A DNA stretch of 48,831 nt from Smittium mucronatum (taxonomy: Eukaryota; Kickxellomycota; Harpellomycetes; Harpellales; Legeriomycetaceae): assembly GCA_001953115.1 (NCBI GenBank), contig LSSL01004284.1, positions 1 to 48,831 of the forward strand. Reading direction: 5' to 3'. The notes under the pieces are model-generated. The model worked only from the letters and a program-made list of their open reading frames with translations. It was not told where the DNA came from and searched no databases. The translations under genes were made by a program, and so were the position numbers. Every line of letters begins with the position of its first letter. Position 1 is the stretch's first letter. Below, one piece after another: positions 10,135-21,620 of the stretch.

Positions 10135-10214
10135 TGGGGGAGGGGGGGTAGCGAAAAGGACAGAAAAGAAAAAAGAAAAGAGAAAAGAGAAAAGAGAAAA
10201 AAAGGGAGGGGTGG
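10135..10214 (+). repeat. Purine-only G/A tract
   Basis: About 80 bases consist almost wholly of G and A (G-runs, then GAAAAG-type repeats, then GGGAGGGG). It lies between the LINE ORF1 and ORF2 relics. The 64-codon frame through it (10063-10257) is a by-product of the repeat, not a gene. Confidence 0.7.
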
Positions 10215-10215
10215 T

Positions 10216-12860
10216 AAAAATAACGAGTTGGGACTTCCAAGGACTATCCAACCATAAAAAAAAAACATAGTTTTAAAATTTTTAAAAACTGAAATACACA
10301 TCGATATTATCTGTATTCAGGAAATAAAGTGTAAAATAGAAGAAAAGGCTTATTGGGGAAAAAATTGGGATCACAAATTATTTTGATTTAAATATTATGC
10401 AATACTAATTAACAATGATAAAACCAAAACAACGAGTAACCAAATTATCAATGGGTAGAGGATAAATATATCTATAGCCACATTAAAGAATAAAGAAAAT
10501 AAAACACGGTGAGAGAATCTATAACTACCTGAAGAGCTAGATAAATAGAAAGAATTCAGCACCACACTTAAATTCTTCCTATCCATAAACGATGGCATTA
10601 TAGTATTAGAAGACTTCAACATGGCTGAAAATAACTCAAATATAAGCGGTCACCAATATTGACCCCTAGCAACTGGAATACGCTGTTTCCAATCTTAAAT
10701 AAATCAAATTTGATAAGCTCACATGATAATCTAAGCAAATGAGCTACAGATTATACTATGAAAGCCACAATGGGAAAAGTAATAAAAAATGTATATCATT
10801 CACTGATTTCACTATACAGATATCCAAACTACAAAAAATACACAAAAATAACTGGCCTGTATCATAAAATAAAAAATCTTAAATTGAAAAAAACTCCGAA
10901 TCGCCAGAATAAAAAAACTTAATAAAGACACATAAATAATCAAAACTAGTAACTTAAATATGGTTAATAATTAAATGGTACTAACGAGCTTATTAAAAAA
11001 ATAAATACCAATGAAAAGGAAATATTAAAACAATTAGCACAAAAAAAAGACAATAAAATAATATAGTAACGAATACAGAAAATCTAGCAAACCCAAATCA
11101 GTAGACCTTAATGCCAGACTGGGGGAGCTTTAAAATAATATTCCGGTTAATAGCGATATATATATACAGATTAATGGATAAAAGAAATAAACATAGTTTA
11201 AAAAATATTCGAATCATCTATATTGACAAAATGAAAGAACTAATAAACAGATACGGAGTAAAATAGGCATATATTGAATAAAATTCTAATAAATTTTCTT
11301 TGTAGTACTCAAAAAAAGATAAGAATCCAGGAAAATAACAGAAATTGTAAATCTAATCAAAGCGAAACAATAATTTAAAAAAATAAAAAATAATAATAGC
11401 TAAATTCACCCAATATTATTCGAATATATTTAAAAGTGAACCCACCTACCAATAATCACAAAATTATCTATTAAACTAAATTTTAAAAAAATTACTGGAG
11501 AACAATAATAGCCTTGAAATAACAATCAATAAAATGTAAATAGAACTCGTTATAAAAAATATTCCTGAAAAAAAACATCCGGAAAAGATAGCCTATCATA
11601 TGAGTTTTATAAAAAAAATTAAAATGTAACATTTTATCCAGAAAGTATACACAATAAACAAAAAACGATTAACAAGTGGATGAAGAAAAATGAAGGATCT
11701 ATGATGACGCTGCTTCTCAAAAGGGGAGGCTTAGATTGTTAAAAAAATTTAGACGAATAACGCTGTCAAATTGCGATTAAAAAATACTTTAAAGTCTTAA
11801 AAAATATGTTTCAAGAATTATTCGAATCTATAATTAATATTATACAATAGTTCTCATAAAAAACATATCAATTTTCGGTAATATAACTATGGAATCTGCA
11901 ATAGAACTATCTAATAAAGAACTGCAAAAAATATTTGCTATATAATACAACTAGACCAATAAAAGTCATATTAAAAATTTGATTGGGTATTCATAAATAT
12001 GAGTATGTTTAAATTTGGACTTGTGAGAATTTTTATTAATTCGATAAAAGCTATATACGAAAAATCGCATACAAAAATAAAAATAAATGGAGAACTGACC
12101 AACAAAATCAATATTAAAAAAGACTTAAAATAAGTCGATCCACTATCCCCACTACTGTACAAAATCTTCATTGAATAATAATTGGTGAATTTTAATTGAA
12201 GGATCAAAGACTTAGATATATCCGGGCAAATTTTAAAAGAATTAACATATTTTTGATGATATCTCGATACGCATTGGAAATATTTATAACTTGTACATAG
12301 TAAAATAATTAATATAATCCCATCTCCGATCGTAAAATGGGAAAATAAATGAGAATAAAACAATGTGCGCAATCGATGTTAAACCCTGACTTATCAATCG
12401 GTTAATTTAAACTAATAATTTTTTTTTCACTAAAAAATTCGGAAAAATTGTGTTCCAATTAGGCATAGTGAAAATAAATTGAAAAAAATCCCAATAAATC
12501 CCAGAATAAGTTTAATAAAAATTTTAAAAAAAAGTATATTAAAATTGGGAGTATTAAATTTTTTTTCTAGATATTAAAAATCTATAAACTGATATTCCTT
12601 TTTTACTAAAAAACTATTTAAAAAAATTATACCAACTTATAAAACGAGGTAATCTAGATTTATTTGTAAAATTTAATAAAGCAATTTCTCTGGAATCTCT
12701 AATAAAATTAAGATTTAACAATGTTATTTGATATAAATAAAGATACAAAATTTAATCGAAAAGAAGCTTTTTAAAGCTAATGGCTTTTGTACAATGTTTG
12801 GATAATTATAAGATAGAATTATGAAATAATTTTCACAGACTAATTTTAAAAAAATTAACA
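10216..12860 (+). pseudogene. LINE ORF2 (endonuclease plus reverse transcriptase), decayed
   Basis: Canonical blocks appear in order, separated by stops and frame changes. ITSWDFQGLSNHKKK (about 10222) is the usual endonuclease start. IDIICIQEIKC (10300-10330) carries the catalytic Glu. VLEDFNM (10603-10623) is the GDFN motif with Gly changed to Glu. Reverse transcriptase follows: TLLLKRGG plus the following block (11701-11810), matching the fingers motif; INIKKDLK then DPLSPLLYKIFIE (12110-12175); and a damaged YxDD box, where Tyr-Phe and Asp-Asp (12255-12260) are split by one extra base. Thumb-like sequence continues to about 12860. The product would nick chromosomal DNA and copy its own RNA; this copy is dead. 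The C-terminal part seems to resume at 14.5 kb after a transposon. Confidence 0.75.
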
Positions 12861-13327
12861 GAAAAAATGAAAATTATTCGAATTATATTTAAAGAGACTA
12901 AGAGTGCACTTAGTAGTACATGATGGATAGGTTCCGGATTTTAGTGCTACTTTTTAGAAATTTTTTCTACTATTATGGAGGGTGTCAAATTGGTATATAT
13001 CACAATTAAGAAATCATATATACCCGGTAAAAAAATTACGCAAACCTCTATTACTATCCACAGTAAAAATATTGAGGAAATTTTTTTTTCATTAGATAAC
13101 ATCATACAAGCCAATACCTCTGCGCGGAATTATACTGGAAGGGACTTAACAACTAGGAAAAAATAAAAAATACATCAACCTTAGTTTAAAGCCTCCATTA
13201 TCCAATCTGTTAGAAAATGTGAATATTTTTATGACATAATGAATTTTAAACAGGTCCCATAATCAATCACATATGGTTGGGTATATTTAAAATAACTAAG
13301 AAAAAAAAAGAAATGGTAATAGCTTAC

Positions 13328-14186
13328 GATGTAAAAAAATAGATGAAATACATGCAGATTACATATTATAATCTTTTGAAAATAATCAACTAAATATTCT
13401 AAAAGAATTGGTGATTTTTTATATATCGCTATGATTTAAGGGTTTCCCTGTAAACCATAAGTAGGAAATTAATTTTTAAAATATTCACTACGAAATCAAT
13501 CTACGCTGAACCAATGCAAATGAATAAAATATAAAATAAAGAAAAGCGCGAAAATTACGTAACTAAATTTCTCGAATATTCAAGCCCGGTAAACTTCTTT
13601 ATTTTCATTGATGAAAGTAGTTTTATTCTTTTTATTAGAAGATAATGGTATAGTTTTAAAGAGAAAAAAGGTCTATTGTTAAAATTCAGAAACTAAAGGA
13701 ACAGGATGTGCACATGATTGGAGGCCTTTCATTTAAAGGAATTTTAAACCTTAAAGCAAAAAGAAATGCTTATAAAAGTAGCTTCTGAAACTAATAGGTG
13801 TGTGACTTAATTAATGAAGAATAACTAATAGGGTGTTCAAAATCAATTTTTGTTAAAATATCAGATAATGAGCTGTGCAATGAAAGGATAAATGATGTTT
13901 TCGATCCTTATACTTGAATATAAATTCAATATTTGTGTCCTTATTCGATGATTTTAAACTTAATATAAAAATATTAGAGCATTGTTAAATCGGGAATAAA
14001 GAAAAAAATTCATGAAAAAATAAAATGACTTAATGAAGTTGATCAAAATTACCAATTTACACAGTTTGAATGGGTTACAAGGATACTGTAATCAAAAATG
14101 TTGGAATATGTAGCAATTATAACTCCAGATCTACGCAGAAAGTTTATTGGGCACATGAATATATTTTTTTCTAACGCGATTTAATT
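13328..14186 (+). pseudogene. Tc1/IS630-type DDE transposase pseudogene
   Basis: Two plus-strand frames give a near-complete transposase. RCKKIDEIHADYIL...FENNQLNILKEL (13328-13420) is the helix-turn-helix region. NYVTKFLEYSSPVNFFIFID followed by ESSF (13550-13620) holds the first catalytic Asp. DVHMIGGLSFKGILNL (after a frameshift, about 13705-13755) is the next conserved strand. ISDNELCNERINDVF (about 13860) carries the second Asp. QYLCPYSMILNLI (13927-13965) is the PPYSPxLNPIE block, with the final catalytic Glu codon now TAA. The end, IITPDLRRKFIGHM (about 14117-14160), matches the usual C-terminus. It cannot be active: the active-site Glu is lost and stops are many. Terminal inverted repeats could not be identified with confidence. 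It sits between two parts of a LINE. Confidence 0.78.
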
Positions 14187-14499
14187 GAGAGACATGCTGT
14201 GGGCTCTTAAAAATTCTATTTTTTAAATTAAAAACTCATTTTTACTTTTTCTTAATTAGGTTATACTTTTTTCCAAATAAAAATTTATATTTTCTGAATT
14301 ATAGCACACTTTTTTCTAAATGAAAATCACTAATTATTTTATAGTACATTTTCATAATTTTTTTCTACTTTTTTTGAATTTGAATGTATTTTGTCTAATT
14401 TAAATTTAATTTTTACAATTTTTCTGAGAAATTGTGTAGAAGAATATGAAAAATACAAATAAATGGTGGCGATTTTCAATAAAAACGGAATAAATAACC

Positions 14500-15724
14500 A
14501 AGGAAAGCATTTTTTTTGCTAAAAAAGATATTAATAAAATACAAGAATGGAAAAATAGAAAACTATCATTAAAATAAATTTACTAACAAGCAATACTTTA
14601 CTGCTATCTAAACTATTTTTTAAATCCTTCATAATCCCATTTGATAATAGCTTTATTAAAAAAACGGGAAAATGAGTAAAGGTTTTCTATTGAATAAAAA
14701 AAAATCTAGATTGAAATATGAAACTTTGACTGTAGAAAAAAGACCTAGGAGGATCGGGGCTATTATATATAAAAAAACAGAATGATTATATATTATCATA
14801 ATTTATAATATTAATAATAATCAATTAATAATTCAGGGTACAATTGGCCTTGGAAGCTTTTAAAGACAATCTATAAAAACTCAAAAAAAATCCAAAATAA
14901 AAATAATAATGTGGAAATAATAATTAAAAACTGCTTATCAGCAAATAAAAGTAAAAAATAAGCATTTTGGAAAAATCATTACACATATTTAAAGAACTAA
15001 TAACACCAAATGAAGAAATGTTAAAATAAAAATATGTAAGTCTAACTTGTAATTATAATATAAAATCTATAGTAAATCTTTTTCGAATTCCCCTAAATAA
15101 TAGTGAAATCAAAACTATCAACAAATAAAAACAGATCTATCTGTGACTTCGTTAAAAATAGCATACAGATAAATAAGAATAAAAAATAAGAATAAAAACA
15201 AAAAACAAAAAAAAACAATCTTTTACATCACAAAAGACACAATAAATAAACTAGTGAAAAACGAGGAAAAAATAAAAATCCTCTTCCCCTAAAAATATTT
15301 TATAACCGGGAAAATTCGAGTTAAATCCCCAGATAAAAATCCAATCAAAATCAAATCAAATAACGCTAATAGTGAGCCAATGGAGCCAAAATTTAATAAG
15401 CTGGGTGCGAGTGATAATTCTTTCAGAGTAAATTAAATAAAAATAAATAAAATAAAATTAGAGCAAAAGATATGTAGCTACGTATTGATGCTATAATACT
15501 GAATTTTTTTGACTGGAAATGACATAAAAATATGAGGAATATCATACATGAATTACAAATGCGCATATTTTTCCAATGAAACACAAGATTATAAACACCC
15601 TTTTTATGAATGTGAAATGATAATCGGGTATTGGTTAAAAAGTAACGAATTTCCAGTATCCAAAAGTAAAATTAAAGCAAAAACAATAAATATAAACGTT
15701 AATTTGAAATTACATCAAATATGA
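14500..15724 (+). pseudogene. LINE ORF2 C-terminal part (beyond the thumb, with terminal zinc finger)
   Basis: Blocks typical of the far end of LINE ORF2 are legible: LLTSNTLLLSKLFFKSFIIP (about 14580-14640), LGGSGLLYIKKQN (14742-14783; compare the GGLG...L..QN motif of many LINEs), and an open 58-codon frame from 15548 with CAYFSNETQDYKHPFYEC followed by EMIIGYW. The last block is the C-terminal CCHC-type finger, with its second Cys changed to Phe. The order and strand fit as continuation of the ORF2 relic that breaks off at about 12860, with the transposase pseudogene inserted between. It could instead be a second, independent LINE fragment. Confidence 0.6.
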
Positions 15725-16790
15725 GGAAATAATTCAAAATTTCAAAAGAACTACTCAGGGCTGGATATGATGATAGAGATTAGCCTATGTAATATGAAAA
15801 GAGCTAAATTTGAAAACGCAGTATCTGAAATAAAACTAAACTCCAGAGATTTTCAATAAATAAAAACCACTTGTTCGAATTAAAATAGAGCAGGGCTTTA
15901 ATTCACAATCAATAGACCATTTCAAAAAACCATGGTTGTAAATAAAAAACCTATGGGGTTTCATCGAATCAGGATGACCAAAAACTCTAATTTTTATTGA
16001 TAGGTACAAATGAAAACGGTCTAACACTACATAGTATCAATTTTTTATTAATAACTCAAATAATAAACTCATACTCTAAAAGATATTTTTTTTAGAACCC
16101 CCACCCAATTAGAATTTTTTGGATCCAAACGGGGTGAGCGCGTACTGGAAGCTACTGTAATTTTAGTAGAATTATAATAATTTTAGTAGAAAGTAATCAC
16201 ATAACCTTTAGTTAACATTTTTCGCTTAATTTATATGTAGTATTATCCTCGCGGCAGATATAAAACTTTATCAAATACTAATATTTTTTTGGTTGGAGTA
16301 TACCACTGCTGAAATAATAAACAGAAAAATTATAATAAATTACCTAGGTTATTTTTAACAAATATTTTCTTCAAAACATTTAATATAACTAAATTTAAAC
16401 TCTTATTTAGAATACCAACTTTTTTTTCGGCAAACAGAATCCCATAAAATTTATTTAGATGCTTTATCAAGGAAAATTATTAGATCGAAACTAATTATTA
16501 TTTGACAAAAGTAAAATCCAATCACTTCTGTGAGGTAATAAATGGTTTGGGAGGGGGTTGTGTAGTCCATTATAGCGATAGCACAGCCTCGTTAAATTCT
16601 TGGGATTTTTTTTCCCGAAAAAGTGCGATATCTGTTAAAAATCGCCCTAAACCATGATTTAAAGAGTTGAAACTCTTAACTACTATATTTAAAGTTAATA
16701 AAATAAATAATCTGCTTATTTTTACAAAGTAATATACCCCCTTCGTTCTATTAGCAAGTGTATTTAGTATTTAATTGGAATTAGATTATA
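15725..16790 (+). pseudogene. Possible retroelement relic (weak Ty3/gypsy-like hints)
   Basis: Near 16437-16475 the frame reads SHKIYLDALSRKI, close to the DALSRK block that ends RNase H in Ty3/gypsy elements. It is followed by an open frame of about 60 codons (16484-16660) containing VVHYSDSTASLNSWDFFSRK. No reverse transcriptase core or LTR was found, so the assignment is tentative. The minus-strand frame at 15836-16027 has no motif. Confidence 0.25.
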
Positions 16791-19700
16791 AAAATTCTGA
16801 AATAAACAATAATATAGAAATGTTATATAAATAAACTCGGAATTATTTTTACAATCAAGTGTATTTTAATTATAATTTTTAATTTGACTTTTTTTATTTC
16901 TATTTATAAATTCTTTTTTTTGATTCATAACACAATTAATGTGTAATTCTGTGATGTTAAATCGTTACTAAATAATAATTTTTTTCCTTTAAAATTTTTT
17001 TAACTCATAAAAATTTATCTAACACTTCTTTCAATATGACTCAATAATTCTCATTAATATTAAAAATTTATGTTTAAAAACTCTTCTCCAATATTAGATT
17101 TTTTGAGATCTTAATATTTAACTTCAAATCAAATAATAAATTTTAGGTATCTAGTTTACAGGGCTATGTTGAAATAAAAAACATCAAAGGACATTGAAAT
17201 ATACTAAATTCCAGTAAAAATTAATGGAAAAAATCCGAATGGTAAAGAAATAACCATTTTTTCCAGGAAATTTGCATTTAAAAGATATTTTAAAGCGTTT
17301 TTTTTATGCAAAAGTTTATAATCTTTAGCCATTTTCTATTTAACTATTTGTTTATCTTGTCTTATGAGTGTATCAGTACTTTTTCTGATTTATTTTTGGT
17401 TTAGAATGAATAAGCTGGTTATTAAATACATCTTCTCTTTTTTTTATCTAATAATTATATAATTTTTTTGCATAAAATAAATTCATACTTAGTCCAACTT
17501 GGATAATCTTTTTGGGGGGTTATACAACTATAAATTTTTTCAAGAAGGGCCTAAAATTATATCACCATGTTCACCCTTTTCTCAAAATATAATGAGAATA
17601 TGTCTTATATGATTTTTTTGCTGGATTATTTCAATTCAAATATCCCGAAAATTATTTTTAAGTTTGGAAATATATGCAAATTCCGTACTTGATTTGAAAA
17701 CCTACTTTTTTGAAAGTTTTATCATGATTTACCACATAATTGGAATTATAATCATTTGATTATTTAAAAATTTTATTGGTTATAAAATTTTATGATAATT
17801 AATCATTTTAAGGTTAAAAATATCCAAATACAAAATTAGACTGCCGCATTCAAAATAACGCAATATTATAAAAAATATATATCTATATAAAAACTCTTTC
17901 TTAAATCCGACGGAAACGCCATAAAAATTATCTATTCGTATAAAACTTATTTTATTTAGATTTTAATATATATATTTTAATCAATATCTAATTTTTACAT
18001 TTTGTTTCGAAGAATTTATGAAGCAAATTAAATAAGATTAAATCTCATTTTTTTCATTCTGTACCTAAATTAAAAAATTTATTGTCTTAAAAACCATATG
18101 ATCTTTGATCTTGACTCTATCAAATTTTCTGAGTTTAAAAATCAGAATATCAAATATAGAAATAATTTTTTTTTTTTAATATGAAGCTTAATTTTTACAT
18201 CTTGTAGAACTGGCGGCATAATTAGGGTTGAGTTTTGAACCTGGATATTGATGGATTCGTTGATAACATACCACTTAATCGGGTATGGATACACAATGTG
18301 ATATACTATAAACTTTATTCATAAGTATAGAAATAATTAAATAAATTCCTCTAGAGATACACAAAAAAATATTGTTTATAAAAACATTGTTTCGAAAAGA
18401 TTCAAAAATGTGACTTTTTTTGTAAATAATTTGACTTGTAATTATAAACCTTTTATTTTGACTTTGGATATTAAATAGGCTTCATAAATAATATACATAT
18501 TTTAAATGTATTATGGGGAAAAAAATAAGAAATTTCTATTTAAAGCATCTTTATTAGGTTATATTTTTTTTTCACAACTACTCCTAACTTTAAACCATCG
18601 TAAATATTAAAATAAAAAATTTGATCCTTTAATATAAGTTAAAAGTTTCTAACACATATTTACATCTAAAGTTTTTTAGAACTCAGATAAGAAATTGAAA
18701 AATTGCATATTTAATTTTTGTTTCTGGGTTTATTAAAAACCATAAGTATTTACTGTGTTTACAAAATAATACTAAAAAAATTATAGATTTTGATTAATTA
18801 AATGTATTTTCACAATCAATTTCTGTATTTTTTACTTTTTAATATGAAATATGATCAATTTACTTTTTAATGTGATAATAAGTATTTTTTTAATCATATC
18901 TAAATAGAAAATACATATTTTATAACATTCTTATAAAATTAAATTTCGAATCAGGATCCACATCTTCTGAATCTATAAAACTATTTTTATTGATAAAAAA
19001 ATAGCCAGTAAACTTTAAATACAATAATTTTTATATGAATGAGTAATTTTCATGAAATTTACATTGGATTGAAGGGAGTTTATGTTTATGATAATAAATT
19101 TTGTGTACGATTGCTTTATAAAGTATTTGATTGCCTAATTTTGTATTTGAATATGTTTATCCAATGCTTTAATATATTCATATTATTTTATGACCAATAT
19201 TAGTGATAAATTAAAAATGATTCATAATTAGGATAAACATATTTTATTTCCAGAAAAATGTACCGAAATAGAAAATTTCAGGGAAGAAATATATGGGCAT
19301 GAAAAAATTTACCGTTATTAATTTTCAGTTTTTTCTCGCTGGTAGTATAGGTATTTAATCAAAAATATAATATGATAGTAGAATTGGTTAAATAAAACCT
19401 CCAGACACGGATATATGTTTTGAAAACATGTATAGTCTATTAAATAGTTTAATTTCTGTAATTTATTTTTAATTCAAAACAAACTTCATTTATATTTACC
19501 AACTAATACATAAAGTATTTTTCGATATAAAACTTATCAAAAAAAATTTTTTATTCTCCTCCACAAAATAATTTTGTTGAAATTGATAATTTTTTTTTTT
19601 TGGAACGCAAAAAACCTGAGTAATATTAATATGTAATTTTAAGAAAGATTCTTTTAAATTAAATTTATACTTTTTCACATCTTGGTATGCTTAGAAAAAA

Positions 19701-21299
19701 ATACTTGTCAATAAATTAAATATGGTATTTAAATGTATTAAGAATATTAATTTGTAAAAAATATATATACCCGAATAGAGTTTTTTTGAGGTCTTTAAGA
19801 AATCATAAAAAAAATATTCTTAAAAAAATTCTTTTTAAATTGTATTTATAGACTTTCTATAGCTTTTAAGAAATATTTTCAGTGAAAGAAAAAAAACAAT
19901 TTACCTCTTTCAGGAAAAAAAACTTTAAAAAATTCTCATTTGAATATATTAACTATTTGAATAGGTCTAAAATCGTGATCGTTACTATATTATCAAAATA
20001 AGCCAGAATAATATTATAGTTAACAAATGTTAAAAATGTCTTTTCAAAATCAGCTCTGAAAGGTTTTAGCAAGTAACATCCCGTTATTTTCACAGTTTTG
20101 TGAAAATTATATTAAAACTACATGTATTCATTGTTATAAAAAAAGTATTGTAATTTAATTATTTTTTTTTTGTGTAATGGACTTAAATCTCATTATGAAG
20201 ATTAAAGAATATATTTAATATTTAAATATGCATTTTAAAATGCTTATATGATCTGAAAGCTGTTAAATAACGAATTTCTGGTATTTTTAGCAAATACTTG
20301 GGGTTTTAAGATATTAGAAGATAAATATTTCGAATATATGACAACTTATGCCATAAGATGACATTTTTTATTTCACCTCAGGTAATAAGCTAAAAATACA
20401 AGCAAAAATCTGAAGTTTAATAAATTAAAAAAATTATTATAATGTTCATTGGTTTTTTTTACATTTATAATCATATTATCGCAAATAATGTTTTGAAAGT
20501 GAATTAATAGCAATAGCGTCTAATAATATTAAATTATGTTATAGAATTTCAAAATTAATATTATTAAAATTTATAGATTTTTTATCAGTAAATTTCCTAC
20601 TATTCTCATATTAAGGTACTATAAAATATTTATAAAATTTAATTTGGACGACAGCAATTACATTCTATTAAAAAAAATATTTTACCCCTATTTTTTTTTA
20701 ATTAAATTTTTATTAACTTGAATTTTAAATAAAATGAAAAAATCTAAAAATAATTGTATCCTGACAGAAAAATCTGATATCGAAAGAAAAATGACAAATA
20801 TTAGAGTGAGATATTCCATAAATTTTACAAGATTCAAATAGGATATATATTACTTCGTGGGAAAAAATTGCGGAGTGTGTCTTAGTGATTTAAGAATATA
20901 TAAATACTATTATGACTCAACAAATTGCTACTTATATGTGACCAATTCAGAAGTATGTACATAATTTAAGTATAATATAATAAAAAACACGATAAATTTC
21001 CTTGCTGAGGAGGTCATTAGCCCCTGATTAATCAAAATATAACTAGAACAACAAAATATGGCTATATATATATGGAAAAAATATATTAAAATAGAAATAG
21101 CCATAGCCATAGAAAAAATGACAAAGATAATATAATAACTACCTAGAATATATTATAAAAGTAATTCAAATAAAAATATGAGTTCAATAAAGCCTTATTC
21201 CCACAAGTTGCGTATTATTCATAAAAACATGGAGATATTAATTTTTTAACCAAATTAAAAAACATGCCAACTAAACTATTCTAGATTCAAACCTTCATT
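16791..21299. other. AT-rich gene desert, nothing recognisable
   Basis: About 4.5 kb of very AT-rich sequence with dense stops on all frames. I found no coding motif, tRNA or structured repeat. The two short frames at 19496-19678 and 20928-21110 (minus) are low-complexity. Confidence 0.55.
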
Positions 21300-21620
21300 T
21301 TTATTCCGCAGTTAAGTTGATCAATGGTGAGTACCCTGTTATTTTTATTAGGATTACTGATGATTAAAAACTATTTTATTCCATCTATATTTCTGGTGTA
21401 AGCATATATACACCAGTGATTAAATTTGGGCGCTTAATCTCATTATAAATTATGCTAAAGATTTTGGGTTCAAATTAAAATTAGAAAAAACTGGTACAAT
21501 ATCCTGCACCACAAATAGATGAAGCACCAAAAAAATTCATTTGATATTAATCGAATAAACTGCTGGTTTCAAGTTTCTAAAAGCATCGAATATTATAATG
21601 AAAAATAAATTAAATCAATC
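21300..21620 (+). pseudogene. LINE reverse-transcriptase relic (segment after the YxDD box)
   Basis: The frame beginning at 21451 reads YAKDFGFKLKLEKTGTISCT, then a stop, then TKKIHLILIE, a stop, and TAGFKFLKAS. This matches the part of LINE reverse transcriptase just after the catalytic YxDD (the 'FGLKIN..KT..' and 'FKYLG' motifs). Upstream, ISGVSIYTPVIKFGRLISL (about 21387-21443) could precede the lost catalytic box. No flanking endonuclease was found. Confidence 0.55.

Noticed and set aside
10063..10257. Lys/Arg/Glu-rich frame across the purine tract
   Set aside because: Its composition follows directly from the G/A repeat and it sits between two LINE ORF relics.
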